Shown here in pieces: positions 46,525 through 55,061 of a DNA stretch of 64,000 bases. Made by a program: the position numbers and the translations under genes. Under the pieces are notes generated by a model. The model had not been told where the DNA came from. It saw nothing but the letters and a program-made list of their open reading frames with translations, and ran no database searches. This stretch comes from Lachnospiraceae bacterium AB2028 (GTDB lineage: Bacteria > Bacillota > Clostridia > Lachnospirales > Lachnospiraceae): positions 1 through 64,000 of the forward strand of contig JHYJ01000016.1 in NCBI GenBank assembly GCA_000621425.1, written 5' to 3'. Numbering within the stretch: position 1 is the stretch's first letter; every line of letters starts with the position of its first letter.

Positions 46525-48021
46525 ATGGCAAGTAATCAGATAAAAAACACAAGATATAAAGCAAACAACGGTCAGACCAGATGGGCAACCGTTGAAGAGA
46601 TGCAGCGTTCCGCCACAAAGGTGGATCTTCATGCACCCTCTTATCCTACCGCAGGTATCCCCGTAATGTCAGACGGAAATACCGCTTACCTTGACGGTAC
46701 CGATACGCATACACTTATCTTCGGTGCTACAGGTTCCAAGAAGACCCGTATCTTCTGTATGCCTACCATCAACATGATGATACGTGCAGGCGAGTCTTTC
46801 ATCGTAACCGACCCTAAGGCTGAGCTTTATGTCCGCACCGGCGGATTTGCAAAGGAGCGCGGCTACAAGCTGGTAGTTCTTAATTTCCGTGATATCGGTT
46901 ACGGAGACATGTGGGATCCCCTGGCACTTCCTTTCGAGTACTACACCACAGGCCGTAAGGACGAAGCCAACAACCTTATAAACGACCTTGCTGCTACACT
47001 TTCAGCAAGACAGAAGGAAAACTCAACCGATCTGCTCTATCCTCTGATGGCTGAGACGTTGCTTACAGCTAATATGTATCTTCTTTTCGAAGCTGCAGCA
47101 AATGAAGGCGCAGTTAACATGCGAAGCCTCACAGCCCTCTGCTCACAGTCCTCACTCGAGTCACTGAGAACACTGGCAGGTAAGATGAGCTCACAGAATA
47201 CGATCGGTATGCTCTTCAAGGGTACACTTCTTGGTGAGAATGAAAAGACAATTTCTTCCATCATGTCGGTGCTTTACGGAATGGTTTCCATCTTCAACCT
47301 GAACAAGAGACTTACCGACATGCTCTGCCACAATACTTTCGATATGAGAATGTTCGGACATGAGAAGACAGCGGTTTACATCATCGTACCCGATGAAAAA
47401 ACAACCTGTCATTTCCTGGTAACAATGTTCATCAAGCAGGTATACGAAATCCTGATCGGTGAAGCTCAGAGACAGCCGACACTTTCACTGCCTGTCCGTG
47501 TTAATTTCGTATTGGACGAGTTCTGTAATATCCCGAAGATACCTGATATGCCTTCCATGATATCTGCAGGACGAAGCCGAAACATGAGATTCTACCTTAT
47601 TGTACAGTCCATACACCAGTTGAAAGGACGTTATGGTGAAGACGCTGATACGATCAAGGGTAACTGCGATAACTGGATATTCCTCACCTCCCGTGAGCGA
47701 GACCTCTTAAATGAAATGAGTTTCCTCTGCGGTGAGATCGATGCATGGGGACCGGGCGGAGCCGAAAAGAGACGGCTGATATCCATTTCCGAGCTGCAGC
47801 GTTTCAATAAGCAGAAGGGTGAAGTACTTATACTCCATGGCCGTGAATATCCTTTCATCACATACATGGCAGATATCGACCAGTATCCTGATTTCGCAAA
47901 CTGGAGGGTTGTTCCCATCGCGCCGATCGAGATACCGCACGTACCTACCTTCGACGTAATCAAGTTCACAACCAAGAACGCATTCCTTCCGGACGGTGTT
48001 CCCTTCAACGAGCCCGACTAA
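46525..48021 (+). CDS. Soluble VirD4/TraG-like ATPase with variant Walker A
   Basis: A 498-residue relative of type IV coupling proteins, the hexameric ATPases that feed DNA or protein into a secretion channel. Visible are the P-loop region HTLIFGATGSKKTRIFC (residues 62-78), FIVTDPKAELY, VLNFRDIGYGDMWDPL, Walker B VNFVLDEFCNIP (D331, E332), the motif LIVQSIHQLKGRYG, and WIFLTSRE. Two oddities: the usual Gly before the catalytic Lys is Lys72 (GATGSKKT), and there is no N-terminal membrane anchor. No relaxase, VirB4, VirB6 or other transfer genes are nearby, so it is not an evident conjugative element. AAGGAGG precedes the ATG. A strong terminator follows. Confidence 0.82.
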   Translation: MASNQIKNTRYKANNGQTRWATVEEMQRSATKVDLHAPSYPTAGIPVMSDGNTAYLDGTDTHTLIFGATGSKKTRIFCMPTINMMIRAGESFIVTDPKAELYVRTGGFAKERGYKLVVLNFRDIGYGDMWDPLALPFEYYTTGRKDEANNLINDLAATLSARQKENSTDLLYPLMAETLLTANMYLLFEAAANEGAVNMRSLTALCSQSSLESLRTLAGKMSSQNTIGMLFKGTLLGENEKTISSIMSVLYGMVSIFNLNKRLTDMLCHNTFDMRMFGHEKTAVYIIVPDEKTTCHFLVTMFIKQVYEILIGEAQRQPTLSLPVRVNFVLDEFCNIPKIPDMPSMISAGRSRNMRFYLIVQSIHQLKGRYGEDADTIKGNCDNWIFLTSRERDLLNEMSFLCGEIDAWGPGGAEKRRLISISELQRFNKQKGEVLILHGREYPFITYMADIDQYPDFANWRVVPIAPIEIPHVPTFDVIKFTTKNAFLPDGVPFNEPD

Positions 48022-48044
48022 GGATACGAAAAATAAAAATGTTA

Positions 48045-48074
48045 AAACTGCGCATCAGCCGATGCGCAGTTTTT
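48045..48074 (+). terminator. Intrinsic terminator of the AAA+-like/VirD4-like operon
   Basis: ACTGCGCATC pairs perfectly with GATGCGCAGT around an AGCC loop and is followed by TTTTTATTT. The A-run on the 5' side could also let it work in the opposite direction. Confidence 0.92.
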
Positions 48075-48090
48075 ATTTGAAGCATTTGAA

Positions 48091-48286
48091 TTTTGTCTGA
48101 AAATGTATTTTGACCTGTTTTATCTCCCTGTTCTGGCAAGTTTTTGCCAAAAATCTGCTTTTGTCCCTGTTTTGACAATTTTTACTTCATATGACCATAC
48201 AGCCTTCATTTTGCTAAAAATTTTGAAGTCCCAAGCACTCATTTTGTCAAAATTACGCCCTGACGCATTCTAACTTATGTCAAAAT
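48091..48286. repeat. AT-rich intergenic stretch with recurring TTTTGNC/GNCAAAA motif
   Basis: The 308-base gap between the terminator and the HD-GYP gene has no credible gene. Within it the motif TTTTG(T/A/C)C or its complement recurs about eight times (48091, 48108, 48141, 48159, 48170, 48209, 48242 and 48278). Two copies, TTTTGCCAAAA at 48142-48152 and TTTTGTCAAAA at 48242-48252, are near-palindromes. It could be a cluster of binding sites, or simply biased AT-rich sequence. Confidence 0.5.
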
Positions 48287-48382
48287 CCAACTTAACTTTT
48301 ATCCGCGTTGCTTAATTAAACTTAAATTTAATCATTACGTAAAATCCTTATGTAACCTGCATTATATCTGGATTTTATGACC

Positions 48383-50563
48383 TTACTCATCCCCTCGCAT
48401 GATTCTCGACTCGTCATCCATACGGGCCTCGTGGTCCTTTGTCACCCGCCTGACATCCTCGGCATATTCCACGAAGAGTTCTGCGATTTCCGGATCAAAC
48501 TGGGTGCCTGCGCCTTCCTTTATTATTTCCATGGACTTCTCAAAACTGAAAGGCTCCTTATAGCTCCTCTTTGACACCAGGGCGTCAAAGACATCTGCGA
48601 CAGCCATTATCCGTGCTGACAGTGGAATATCCTCCCCAGCGAGCCCGCTGGGGTATCCCTTGCCATCCCACCTCTCATGATGGTAGGTTGCAAGGTTCTT
48701 TGCTTCCTTAAGGTAACCGCTGTCGGAAACCAGTGCCATGGCGCTGTCTATGATCCGGCTGCCCGCCGTGGTATGCTTCTTCATCAGTTCATATTCCTCG
48801 TCCGTAAGCCTGTCAGGCTTGTTCAGGATAATATCCGAAACCATTATCTTGCCCACATCATGGAGCGGCGCCGAATTGGCCACATCCTCCACATAGGCAT
48901 CCGTAAGCTTGTCTGCGTGCATCCCCTTTTCCTTCATTTTTTCCATTATCAGCCGCACATAGGCAGCGGTCTTCCTGACATGGTCGCCGGTATTCTTGTC
49001 CCTGCTCTCCACCATGTCTGCCAGTACATAGATCAGGCCGTTCTGCATATGGGCGATCTCCTCGCCCTTTGCCTCCACATCTTCCAGGTAGCCTACGGTT
49101 TCCGCAATGGTCTTTGAAAGGGACTCGTAAAGGTTCTCTATCTCGTCGCCGGTGGATATGTCCAGGTGCTGCAGCCGGTCCACGCTCACCTCCCTGGCCT
49201 CTTCGCTGTCATAGGCAAACTTCCTTGCCGACATGGTCATGGCGGCTATCGGGTAGATCAGGTGGTAGTCCACCAGCCATATGCATAGAGCAAGTATGAA
49301 TATGTAAAATCCTATGAACAGGGAGAACACCTTCGTCATGAAGTTCAGTGTCGTAAGCCATATATCCTCTACCTTGATGTCCGCCGCCGCATAGCACAGG
49401 CAGTTTCCGTCTGCGTCATATACAGGCTCAAACACCGTCATCAGGTGACCGTATATCGTCTCATCCATGACCGGCTCCACAGCCTCGCCCTTTAGGAACG
49501 AATCCTTGTACGGCAGGAGATAATCCTCATATTCTATGAGTGTGCCTGCATCCTGTCCCTTCACATCCGGCGTATCCAGGTCGAATATTACCCGCACGCC
49601 TTCCGGCTCGAACCTGTATACATAGATATATTCTATGTCAGGATTGCCTTCCCGTATTTTTTCCATCCGTTCCTCGATCCGTCTGTAATCAGCCGATACA
49701 TCGCCGAATGAAATATAGGCCTCCACCTTTTCCGGGTCGACCATGTCGGCAGCAAGAAGCGCCGCGCTGGTACAGCTGCTTTCGTACTGCTTTATGGCAA
49801 AGCTCTGGAAAAGGATGTAGCTGATCATGGTCGTAACCACCGCCACGCAGACCATTATCACGGATATGATCGCAATGATCTTCCCACGTAATGAAAAAGA
49901 TCTGGTGGCATTGTGCTTAGCATCCGTCAAAGCAGCATCTGAAAGTGGTGCCTGCCTCCAGCCCGTAAGCCACAGCCCCGGCTTAAGCCGTTCAGGTATG
50001 AGTTTCAGTATAACGAACACAAGCACTACGGTTATGGCTTTATCCACCATGTCTATGCCTGCATCGGACGCCATCTGTGCCCAGAACGCATCCAGCTTTC
50101 CGCTTTCAAAGAGAGTCTTTGCAAACGACGCGCTTATCCCTTCCCCTATTCCATATCCGTAGAGAAGGTATGTCAGTATAGAGCCCAGCACTCCGCCGAT
50201 AAAAGCATATACCGGAATTGTAAGGAGCGCTTTTCCGAAATTCTTATAATACCCCTTCCTGCCGAAGTATGTTCCGCAGGCCGCGATCATGGTGGAAAGC
50301 ACTACATAATAAGCATTTCCAGGATTTCCCTGCATATTGATTATGTTATTGAGATAGCCCACGACGATTCCCGGTACATAGCCTCCCAGTATGGCAGCAA
50401 GAAGCGTTCCCACATTATCTAAATATAAAGGCAACCCCAACGCACTCGCAGTACGCGGCAGGACGAAGTTTATTATTATCGTTCCTGCAAAGAATAGTGC
50501 CTGAAACAGCAGGTATTTATTGCTCCTGACTTCAGCTTTCCTCGTGACTTCAGAATTGTCCAT
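48383..50563 (-). CDS. HD-GYP domain protein with ECF-S-like membrane domain
   Basis: A 726-residue membrane protein. Residues about 15-190 hold six hydrophobic segments resembling the substrate-binding component of ECF vitamin transporters (FVLPRTASALGLPLYLDNVG, LAAILGGYVPGIVVG). Then comes a transmembrane helix (about 230-255), an extracellular cache-like region, another helix (about 415-435) and a HAMP-like linker. The HD-GYP domain (about 515-700) hydrolyses cyclic di-GMP: GDHVRKTAAYVRL, PLHDVGKIMVSD, HHERWDGKGYPSGLAGE, all canonical. The protein may couple a small-molecule signal to c-di-GMP breakdown. GGGGGAAAC precedes the ATG. It follows the nuclease-helicase gene by 21 bases. Confidence 0.9.
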   Translation of the reverse strand: MDNSEVTRKAEVRSNKYLLFQALFFAGTIIINFVLPRTASALGLPLYLDNVGTLLAAILGGYVPGIVVGYLNNIINMQGNPGNAYYVVLSTMIAACGTYFGRKGYYKNFGKALLTIPVYAFIGGVLGSILTYLLYGYGIGEGISASFAKTLFESGKLDAFWAQMASDAGIDMVDKAITVVLVFVILKLIPERLKPGLWLTGWRQAPLSDAALTDAKHNATRSFSLRGKIIAIISVIMVCVAVVTTMISYILFQSFAIKQYESSCTSAALLAADMVDPEKVEAYISFGDVSADYRRIEERMEKIREGNPDIEYIYVYRFEPEGVRVIFDLDTPDVKGQDAGTLIEYEDYLLPYKDSFLKGEAVEPVMDETIYGHLMTVFEPVYDADGNCLCYAAADIKVEDIWLTTLNFMTKVFSLFIGFYIFILALCIWLVDYHLIYPIAAMTMSARKFAYDSEEAREVSVDRLQHLDISTGDEIENLYESLSKTIAETVGYLEDVEAKGEEIAHMQNGLIYVLADMVESRDKNTGDHVRKTAAYVRLIMEKMKEKGMHADKLTDAYVEDVANSAPLHDVGKIMVSDIILNKPDRLTDEEYELMKKHTTAGSRIIDSAMALVSDSGYLKEAKNLATYHHERWDGKGYPSGLAGEDIPLSARIMAVADVFDALVSKRSYKEPFSFEKSMEIIKEGAGTQFDPEIAELFVEYAEDVRRVTKDHEARMDDESRIMRGDE

Positions 50564-50584
50564 TTCCAGTTTCCCCCATATGTT

Positions 50585-52072
50585 TTACATTGGCTGCAGC
50601 ATCGACATCAGCCTTCCGAATACCGGCTCATTACCTTTTATCACTACTGCAACCTTTTCTTTCGCACGGCTAAGCCCCCTGAAAAGGTTTCTTACGGCCT
50701 GCGTATCTTCAGCATTATTTCCGTGACGCAGATATGACTTTTCATCGTAATAAAATGATTCATCCATTAGCATTACAACCTTCGGGTATTCCCTGCCCTC
50801 AGCCTCAGATATACTTACCTGGCTGCCTGCGTATCCGAAATCCTCAAGGGATGTATCCCTGATAAATTCGTAGCCTGCCTTGGCATATATCCCCAGCAGT
50901 GTTGTCGCCTCAGACTCGTCTGACGCATACGCAATTGAAACCGAAGGATACGATCTTCTTCTCTCCCCGAAACCGTAGTGCATTACAGCCCTTATGAATC
51001 CCGAAAGCTCAGTATTAAGCCTTATCCTGTTGGTCAGACGGTAACCCTTAAAATCTTTCATCGCCTCCACCAGCAGACTCCCGCACTCTCCCTGTTCTTC
51101 CGACGAAAGGGCATCTTCCCTATCGTAGGAGATCACTATTGGAGCATTCCATTTAACTGACAGGTCCATGAGTTTTTCTAGCATCAGGTTGTCCATATTG
51201 TGTCCTTCATCCACAAGTATGGCACGGTATTCTGTCCTTATCTCAGTTTCAAAAGCTTCCCGTCCGTAGTAAAAATCTATGCGCTTAAGCCTCCTGTCTA
51301 AATGCGCCAGCTCCTGCATATATGATCCTAAATGGAAAATGCACACCGGCTCCTTCTTTGACAGCTCCATCGCTATATCATAAAGCAGGATGGTCTTGCC
51401 GGTTCCCGGGAACCCCGTAAATCCCTGGGGCGGCGCAATCACACCTTCTTCTGGCGCCTGTCTTATCCGCCTTACTATCTGTTTCTTTATGTCCCTCTGC
51501 TGGGATGTTAGGAAGTACTCCTTCCTTAAGAACTTTTCCGGATCCGTCAGCGGAGAGATAAGGTAACGGTCCTCTTTGAAAAAATCCTCTATATCTCCCT
51601 GATAACACTCTACATTTTTTTCAAGGACAGACCTAAGTTCATCCCAAGACGCATCCACCAGCCTGCCGCTGTGGGTAAGCCGCACTAATCTGTCGCTGCC
51701 GCTCACATAGGTAAAGAAATACATATTAAGCCCCAGCATCGCAAGGTAGGCCTTGTTCTGCTCAAGCTGCCTGCGTATCACCTCGTCAGTCACATTACCG
51801 CTCTTTAGCTCTATGTTTATGACACAGTCATCATATATTCTCAGGAGATCGAATTCCTTGCCCAATTTAGGCAGGACAAAAGAATAATAGAAATCATATT
51901 CCGCAGCATCCGGCATGAACCCGCACAGCTTTCCGCAGAAAGCCCTAAGTCCCTCCATTTCCCACTTCCTTATTTTTAGAAAACCAGACCTTCCGGACAT
52001 CTGCCGTTCCAATCTGGATACAAATTGCATGTCTGCAACCCTTGTCAGTGCATAAATATTTATCGGACGCAT
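50585..52072 (-). CDS. PD-(D/E)xK nuclease-helicase fusion (DUF2075-like)
   Basis: A 495-residue protein. The N-terminal part (about 55-125) has a PD-(D/E)xK nuclease core: Asp75 in KEFDLLRIY, Glu88-x-Lys90 in VINIELKSGNV, then RRQLEQNKAYLAML, which matches the Q-x-x-x-Y helix of the fold. The C-terminal part (about 212-490) is a superfamily 1-type ATPase/helicase: Walker A GFPGTGKTILL (220-230), Walker B AILVDEGHNMD (288-289), and a late GLSRAKEKVAVV motif VI-like segment. GGTGAGG precedes the ATG. It lies between the dynamin-like gene (126 bases upstream) and the HD-GYP gene. A DNA-processing or defence role is inferred. Confidence 0.82.
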   Translation of the reverse strand: MRPINIYALTRVADMQFVSRLERQMSGRSGFLKIRKWEMEGLRAFCGKLCGFMPDAAEYDFYYSFVLPKLGKEFDLLRIYDDCVINIELKSGNVTDEVIRRQLEQNKAYLAMLGLNMYFFTYVSGSDRLVRLTHSGRLVDASWDELRSVLEKNVECYQGDIEDFFKEDRYLISPLTDPEKFLRKEYFLTSQQRDIKKQIVRRIRQAPEEGVIAPPQGFTGFPGTGKTILLYDIAMELSKKEPVCIFHLGSYMQELAHLDRRLKRIDFYYGREAFETEIRTEYRAILVDEGHNMDNLMLEKLMDLSVKWNAPIVISYDREDALSSEEQGECGSLLVEAMKDFKGYRLTNRIRLNTELSGFIRAVMHYGFGERRRSYPSVSIAYASDESEATTLLGIYAKAGYEFIRDTSLEDFGYAGSQVSISEAEGREYPKVVMLMDESFYYDEKSYLRHGNNAEDTQAVRNLFRGLSRAKEKVAVVIKGNEPVFGRLMSMLQPM

Positions 52073-52198
52073 ATCCTCACCCCCGGCATAGAATTCCTTA
52101 CGCAGCCCGTACGATATATAGAAAAGGCATTCGGGATCACTCCTAAATGCCTCTGTTGTTCTGGGAAATTGTATCCTTCTGCTGCCCGGATAGTCCCT

Positions 52199-54724
52199 TT
52201 AGTTTTGTTCCTTCTTCTCTTCCTCGCCCCAGATCTTCCTGTTAAGCTCGGCATCCTTGGCACCTATCATGTCGAGAACCTCTTTAGCTCTCTTCTGCTC
52301 TTCAATGGCCCTTGACTCATCTCTGAGTAGCAGCTCTAATGATCCGGAAATGGTATCGATGTTGTTCTTGAACTCCTCTACCATCTCTGCGGTTCTCTGT
52401 CTTGCCACACGAATGACCTCATCCTTGTATGCAACGAACTGCTCTACGGTCTGCGCATTGAATGCTCTCTCCAGGTCACGCTTGTAGGCCTTCTTATCCA
52501 TAGTATTAAAGATAAGGATGGCTTTCTGCTCGTTAATGTAGTCATTCATCTTAAGGGCTGTAAGCTCTGAAGGTGGAATCTCCGTATCAGAAATATTTGC
52601 AATTCTTCTGATAAGTCCTTCGTCTATTCCCTTGTATTCCTTGATCCTCTTTATGATTATGTTCTTAAGCTCCTGCACCTGAGCCGCAAGTATGTGACCC
52701 CTAATGCGCTTATAAACATCATCAATCTCCTGCAGGTAGCGGTTAAGCTCGCTGATTATGATCTCGTTCTTCTTCTCGAAGATCTCAGGCTTAAGCGCGA
52801 TCCACTGCATCTTGTCTGCCTGACGGCTTGCTGCCTCCTGGCGCTTTTCTATCTCGTGTACAAGACTCTTTATCTCAGCCACCTGCGTCTCTAAGGAGTC
52901 ATCAGTAATACGAGCCACAAATTCCTCATGGGCAGTCTCGATATCCTGAACCATGCTGGTTTTCATGATCTCGATATTCTTTTCGATATGCTCCTTGGAA
53001 AGCCTTGCCTGGTTCTCTATAGCCTCATAGTCAACGCGCACGAAATTGATAAGGTTCTCTATGCTGTCATAAAGCCCCTTTGCCTTAACAGCCAGGGCAT
53101 ATTTCTGAGCATACTTGATGATCTCCTGCTCGATGGCAAACATACCGGAATTGACATATATCCTGCGTACAACACCGTCCAGTGCATTACCGCATTCCTT
53201 TGCAGCTTTCTCGGAATCGGCAATGAGCTGCTTGGTTTCAAACTCTGCATTGGCAAGCTTGTCGTAACGGTAGAATATTCCGCTGTCAGCCTGTATGTTT
53301 GAAGGATCCTCTGTGAAAGGATCGACTGTAGGCTCATTGTTGATTTCATTCTTGTGGTTTGCAAGCCATGTACGCTCGTCATCGAGGTCTATACCATCCT
53401 GGATGGCCTTGCTTATGTAAGCAGCCTTCGATGAAACGAAGAAGAGCCTTGCCTCGGAAAGGTCGATCTCAACTTCTTCTTCATCACAGATCTTATCCTC
53501 TTCCTTAAGGGATACAACAACCTTCTTGTTGCGAAGGAGCTTTAAATCCTTGCTGGTCTTTGTATCAGCCTGGTTGATTACATGGAAAGAACGGTCAAGA
53601 TCAATGGATACACCCTGATCCCCTGCGGAACCGTCACGGAATCCGTTGATAAGCTTGTAAAGAACAGAGTTACCTGTACCTTCCATCTTGGTAGGCTCAT
53701 ACATTACGATAAGTATGGAATTGGTCTGCTGCTGCAGAGCCTCTTTAAGTATAAGCAGATGCTCCGATGAATTGGAATCCGTACCCGGAGTATCAAAGAA
53801 TGTAAAGTTAATGTCACGGCAAAGGGGAATGGGATAGCCCACCTCTATAACGCCGTTGATATAGCCTGAGCCGTCCTGCTGCTCGTGGTTAGGAACATCA
53901 TTGAGCTTTTTAAGAATACGACAAAGCTGCTCATGACGCTTAAGCCCAAGCTCAGCCACTACAGAAGTCTCCAGCTCTAAGGACTTTCTGATGCCTTCCT
54001 GGGATGCAGACTGTGACTTAACTAACTCAAACTGGCCAATGGCATCATTCCATACAATCTGGATATTGTCCGGCCTGTCCTCTTTCGTTGTATTTACGAC
54101 AAAACCTACACGGGGATTAGCCTCGTTGCGGATCTTGAACATCTTGGCAGTTTCGGAATTGATGCTCTCCGGAAGAATGCGCCTTCCGATGATCGCATTT
54201 ATGAATGTTGACTTTCCTGCTGAGTATGTACCTACTAAGCAGAGATTAACCTCATCCTGATCAAGTACAGCCTTTCTCTCATCGAAAAGTTTCTTACGCA
54301 GACGGAACATCTGCTTGGTTTCCTGGTTCTGCAGCTGCTCGTCGAAAGACTCAAGAGCCTCGTCACAGAACTTGCTTATTGCCTCATATATCTCTGATAC
54401 ATTGGGAAGTTCCACATAGTCAGCGATCTTAAATATTTCCTTGCCCTTCTCATCGTTATAGTCGGCAACTTTCTTACGGAAGTCCTCGTAATCTATCTTT
54501 GTGCCCTTGAAGGTAAGGTTAACATTATCCCTGGCGAACTGTTCCCAGATATCATCAAAAAAGCTTATGCCCTGATTCTGCAGAAGAAACTCACCCGATC
54601 CCGGACTGTATTTTTCAAGGTGAGGACACTCCTCATAAGGAATCTCCACAAAATCACCCTTAAATCTCGTAAAAAATCTGATCTCCTTTTTTACGGGATG
54701 ATACATTATCATAAGTTCTTTCAT
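52199..54724 (-). CDS. Dynamin-like GTPase
   Basis: An 841-residue large GTPase. The N-terminal 155 residues are a charged region of unknown fold. The GTPase domain shows G1 VGTYSAGKSTFINAI (Gly165-Ser172), a switch region with a conserved Thr, G3 FFDTPGTDSNSSEH and G4 HVINQADTKTS. From about 540 onward it is long helices with heptads (ENLINFVRVDYEAIENQ, SRQADKMQWIALKPEI), as in dynamin stalks; no transmembrane hairpin is seen. Bacterial dynamins remodel membranes and some protect against phage. GGGAGG lies nine bases before the ATG. It is the first gene of the run with the nuclease-helicase. Confidence 0.88.
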   Translation of the reverse strand: MKELMIMYHPVKKEIRFFTRFKGDFVEIPYEECPHLEKYSPGSGEFLLQNQGISFFDDIWEQFARDNVNLTFKGTKIDYEDFRKKVADYNDEKGKEIFKIADYVELPNVSEIYEAISKFCDEALESFDEQLQNQETKQMFRLRKKLFDERKAVLDQDEVNLCLVGTYSAGKSTFINAIIGRRILPESINSETAKMFKIRNEANPRVGFVVNTTKEDRPDNIQIVWNDAIGQFELVKSQSASQEGIRKSLELETSVVAELGLKRHEQLCRILKKLNDVPNHEQQDGSGYINGVIEVGYPIPLCRDINFTFFDTPGTDSNSSEHLLILKEALQQQTNSILIVMYEPTKMEGTGNSVLYKLINGFRDGSAGDQGVSIDLDRSFHVINQADTKTSKDLKLLRNKKVVVSLKEEDKICDEEEVEIDLSEARLFFVSSKAAYISKAIQDGIDLDDERTWLANHKNEINNEPTVDPFTEDPSNIQADSGIFYRYDKLANAEFETKQLIADSEKAAKECGNALDGVVRRIYVNSGMFAIEQEIIKYAQKYALAVKAKGLYDSIENLINFVRVDYEAIENQARLSKEHIEKNIEIMKTSMVQDIETAHEEFVARITDDSLETQVAEIKSLVHEIEKRQEAASRQADKMQWIALKPEIFEKKNEIIISELNRYLQEIDDVYKRIRGHILAAQVQELKNIIIKRIKEYKGIDEGLIRRIANISDTEIPPSELTALKMNDYINEQKAILIFNTMDKKAYKRDLERAFNAQTVEQFVAYKDEVIRVARQRTAEMVEEFKNNIDTISGSLELLLRDESRAIEEQKRAKEVLDMIGAKDAELNRKIWGEEEKKEQN

Positions 54725-54899
54725 CTACTGCAGCCTCCCAATTCCCTCTGTCCGATCAACCGTCAATCAAAAATTAAGAACGAACAAATATGTATTTTTC
54801 ATGTGGTAAAAAAAGACATCTTCGCCATACCACACCACGTTTAAGTATAGCGAAAATGTCCGAAAAAAACAAGCTAATAACTACTATAAATTGTAATAA

Positions 54900-55042
54900 T
54901 ATAGCAAACGCAATAAAAAATTGCTTTTGCTATATTGCTCCGCAAGGATGCGCACGGATTTTGTAAGGAAATTTGCCGCTTTCAGCGGCCAAAATCCGGC
55001 GCGGCAAACGACAAAACAAAAAGAGTTTTGTCGTTTGCTATA
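54900..55042. repeat. MITE-like, highly structured intergenic element
   Basis: A 143-bp block bounded by an 11-bp inverted repeat, TATAGCAAACG at 54900-54910 and CGTTTGCTATA at 55032-55042. Inside are three hairpins: ATAGCAAA...TTTTGCTAT at the left, CGGATTTTG/CAAAATCCG (54955-54963 and 54990-54998) enclosing GCCGC/GCGGC (54974-54988), and a perfect 14-bp stem at 55004-55017 with 55025-55038. It contains no gene. It lies between the dynamin-like gene start and the end of deoD; the last hairpin may also terminate deoD. The rest of the gap (54725-54899) holds only AT-rich upstream sequence. Confidence 0.65.
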
Positions 55043-55061
55043 CGATTTAGTCTATATGGGC

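Noticed and set aside
46525-48021. Interpretation of the VirD4-like gene as part of an integrative conjugative element
   Set aside because: No relaxase, VirB4, VirB6, peptidase, integrase or attachment site is visible within 20 kb on either side, and the protein lacks the membrane anchor.
48091-48286. CRISPR array in the AT-rich gap
   Set aside because: The recurring TTTTGNC motif is short, unevenly spaced and not a long exact repeat; no cas genes are present.
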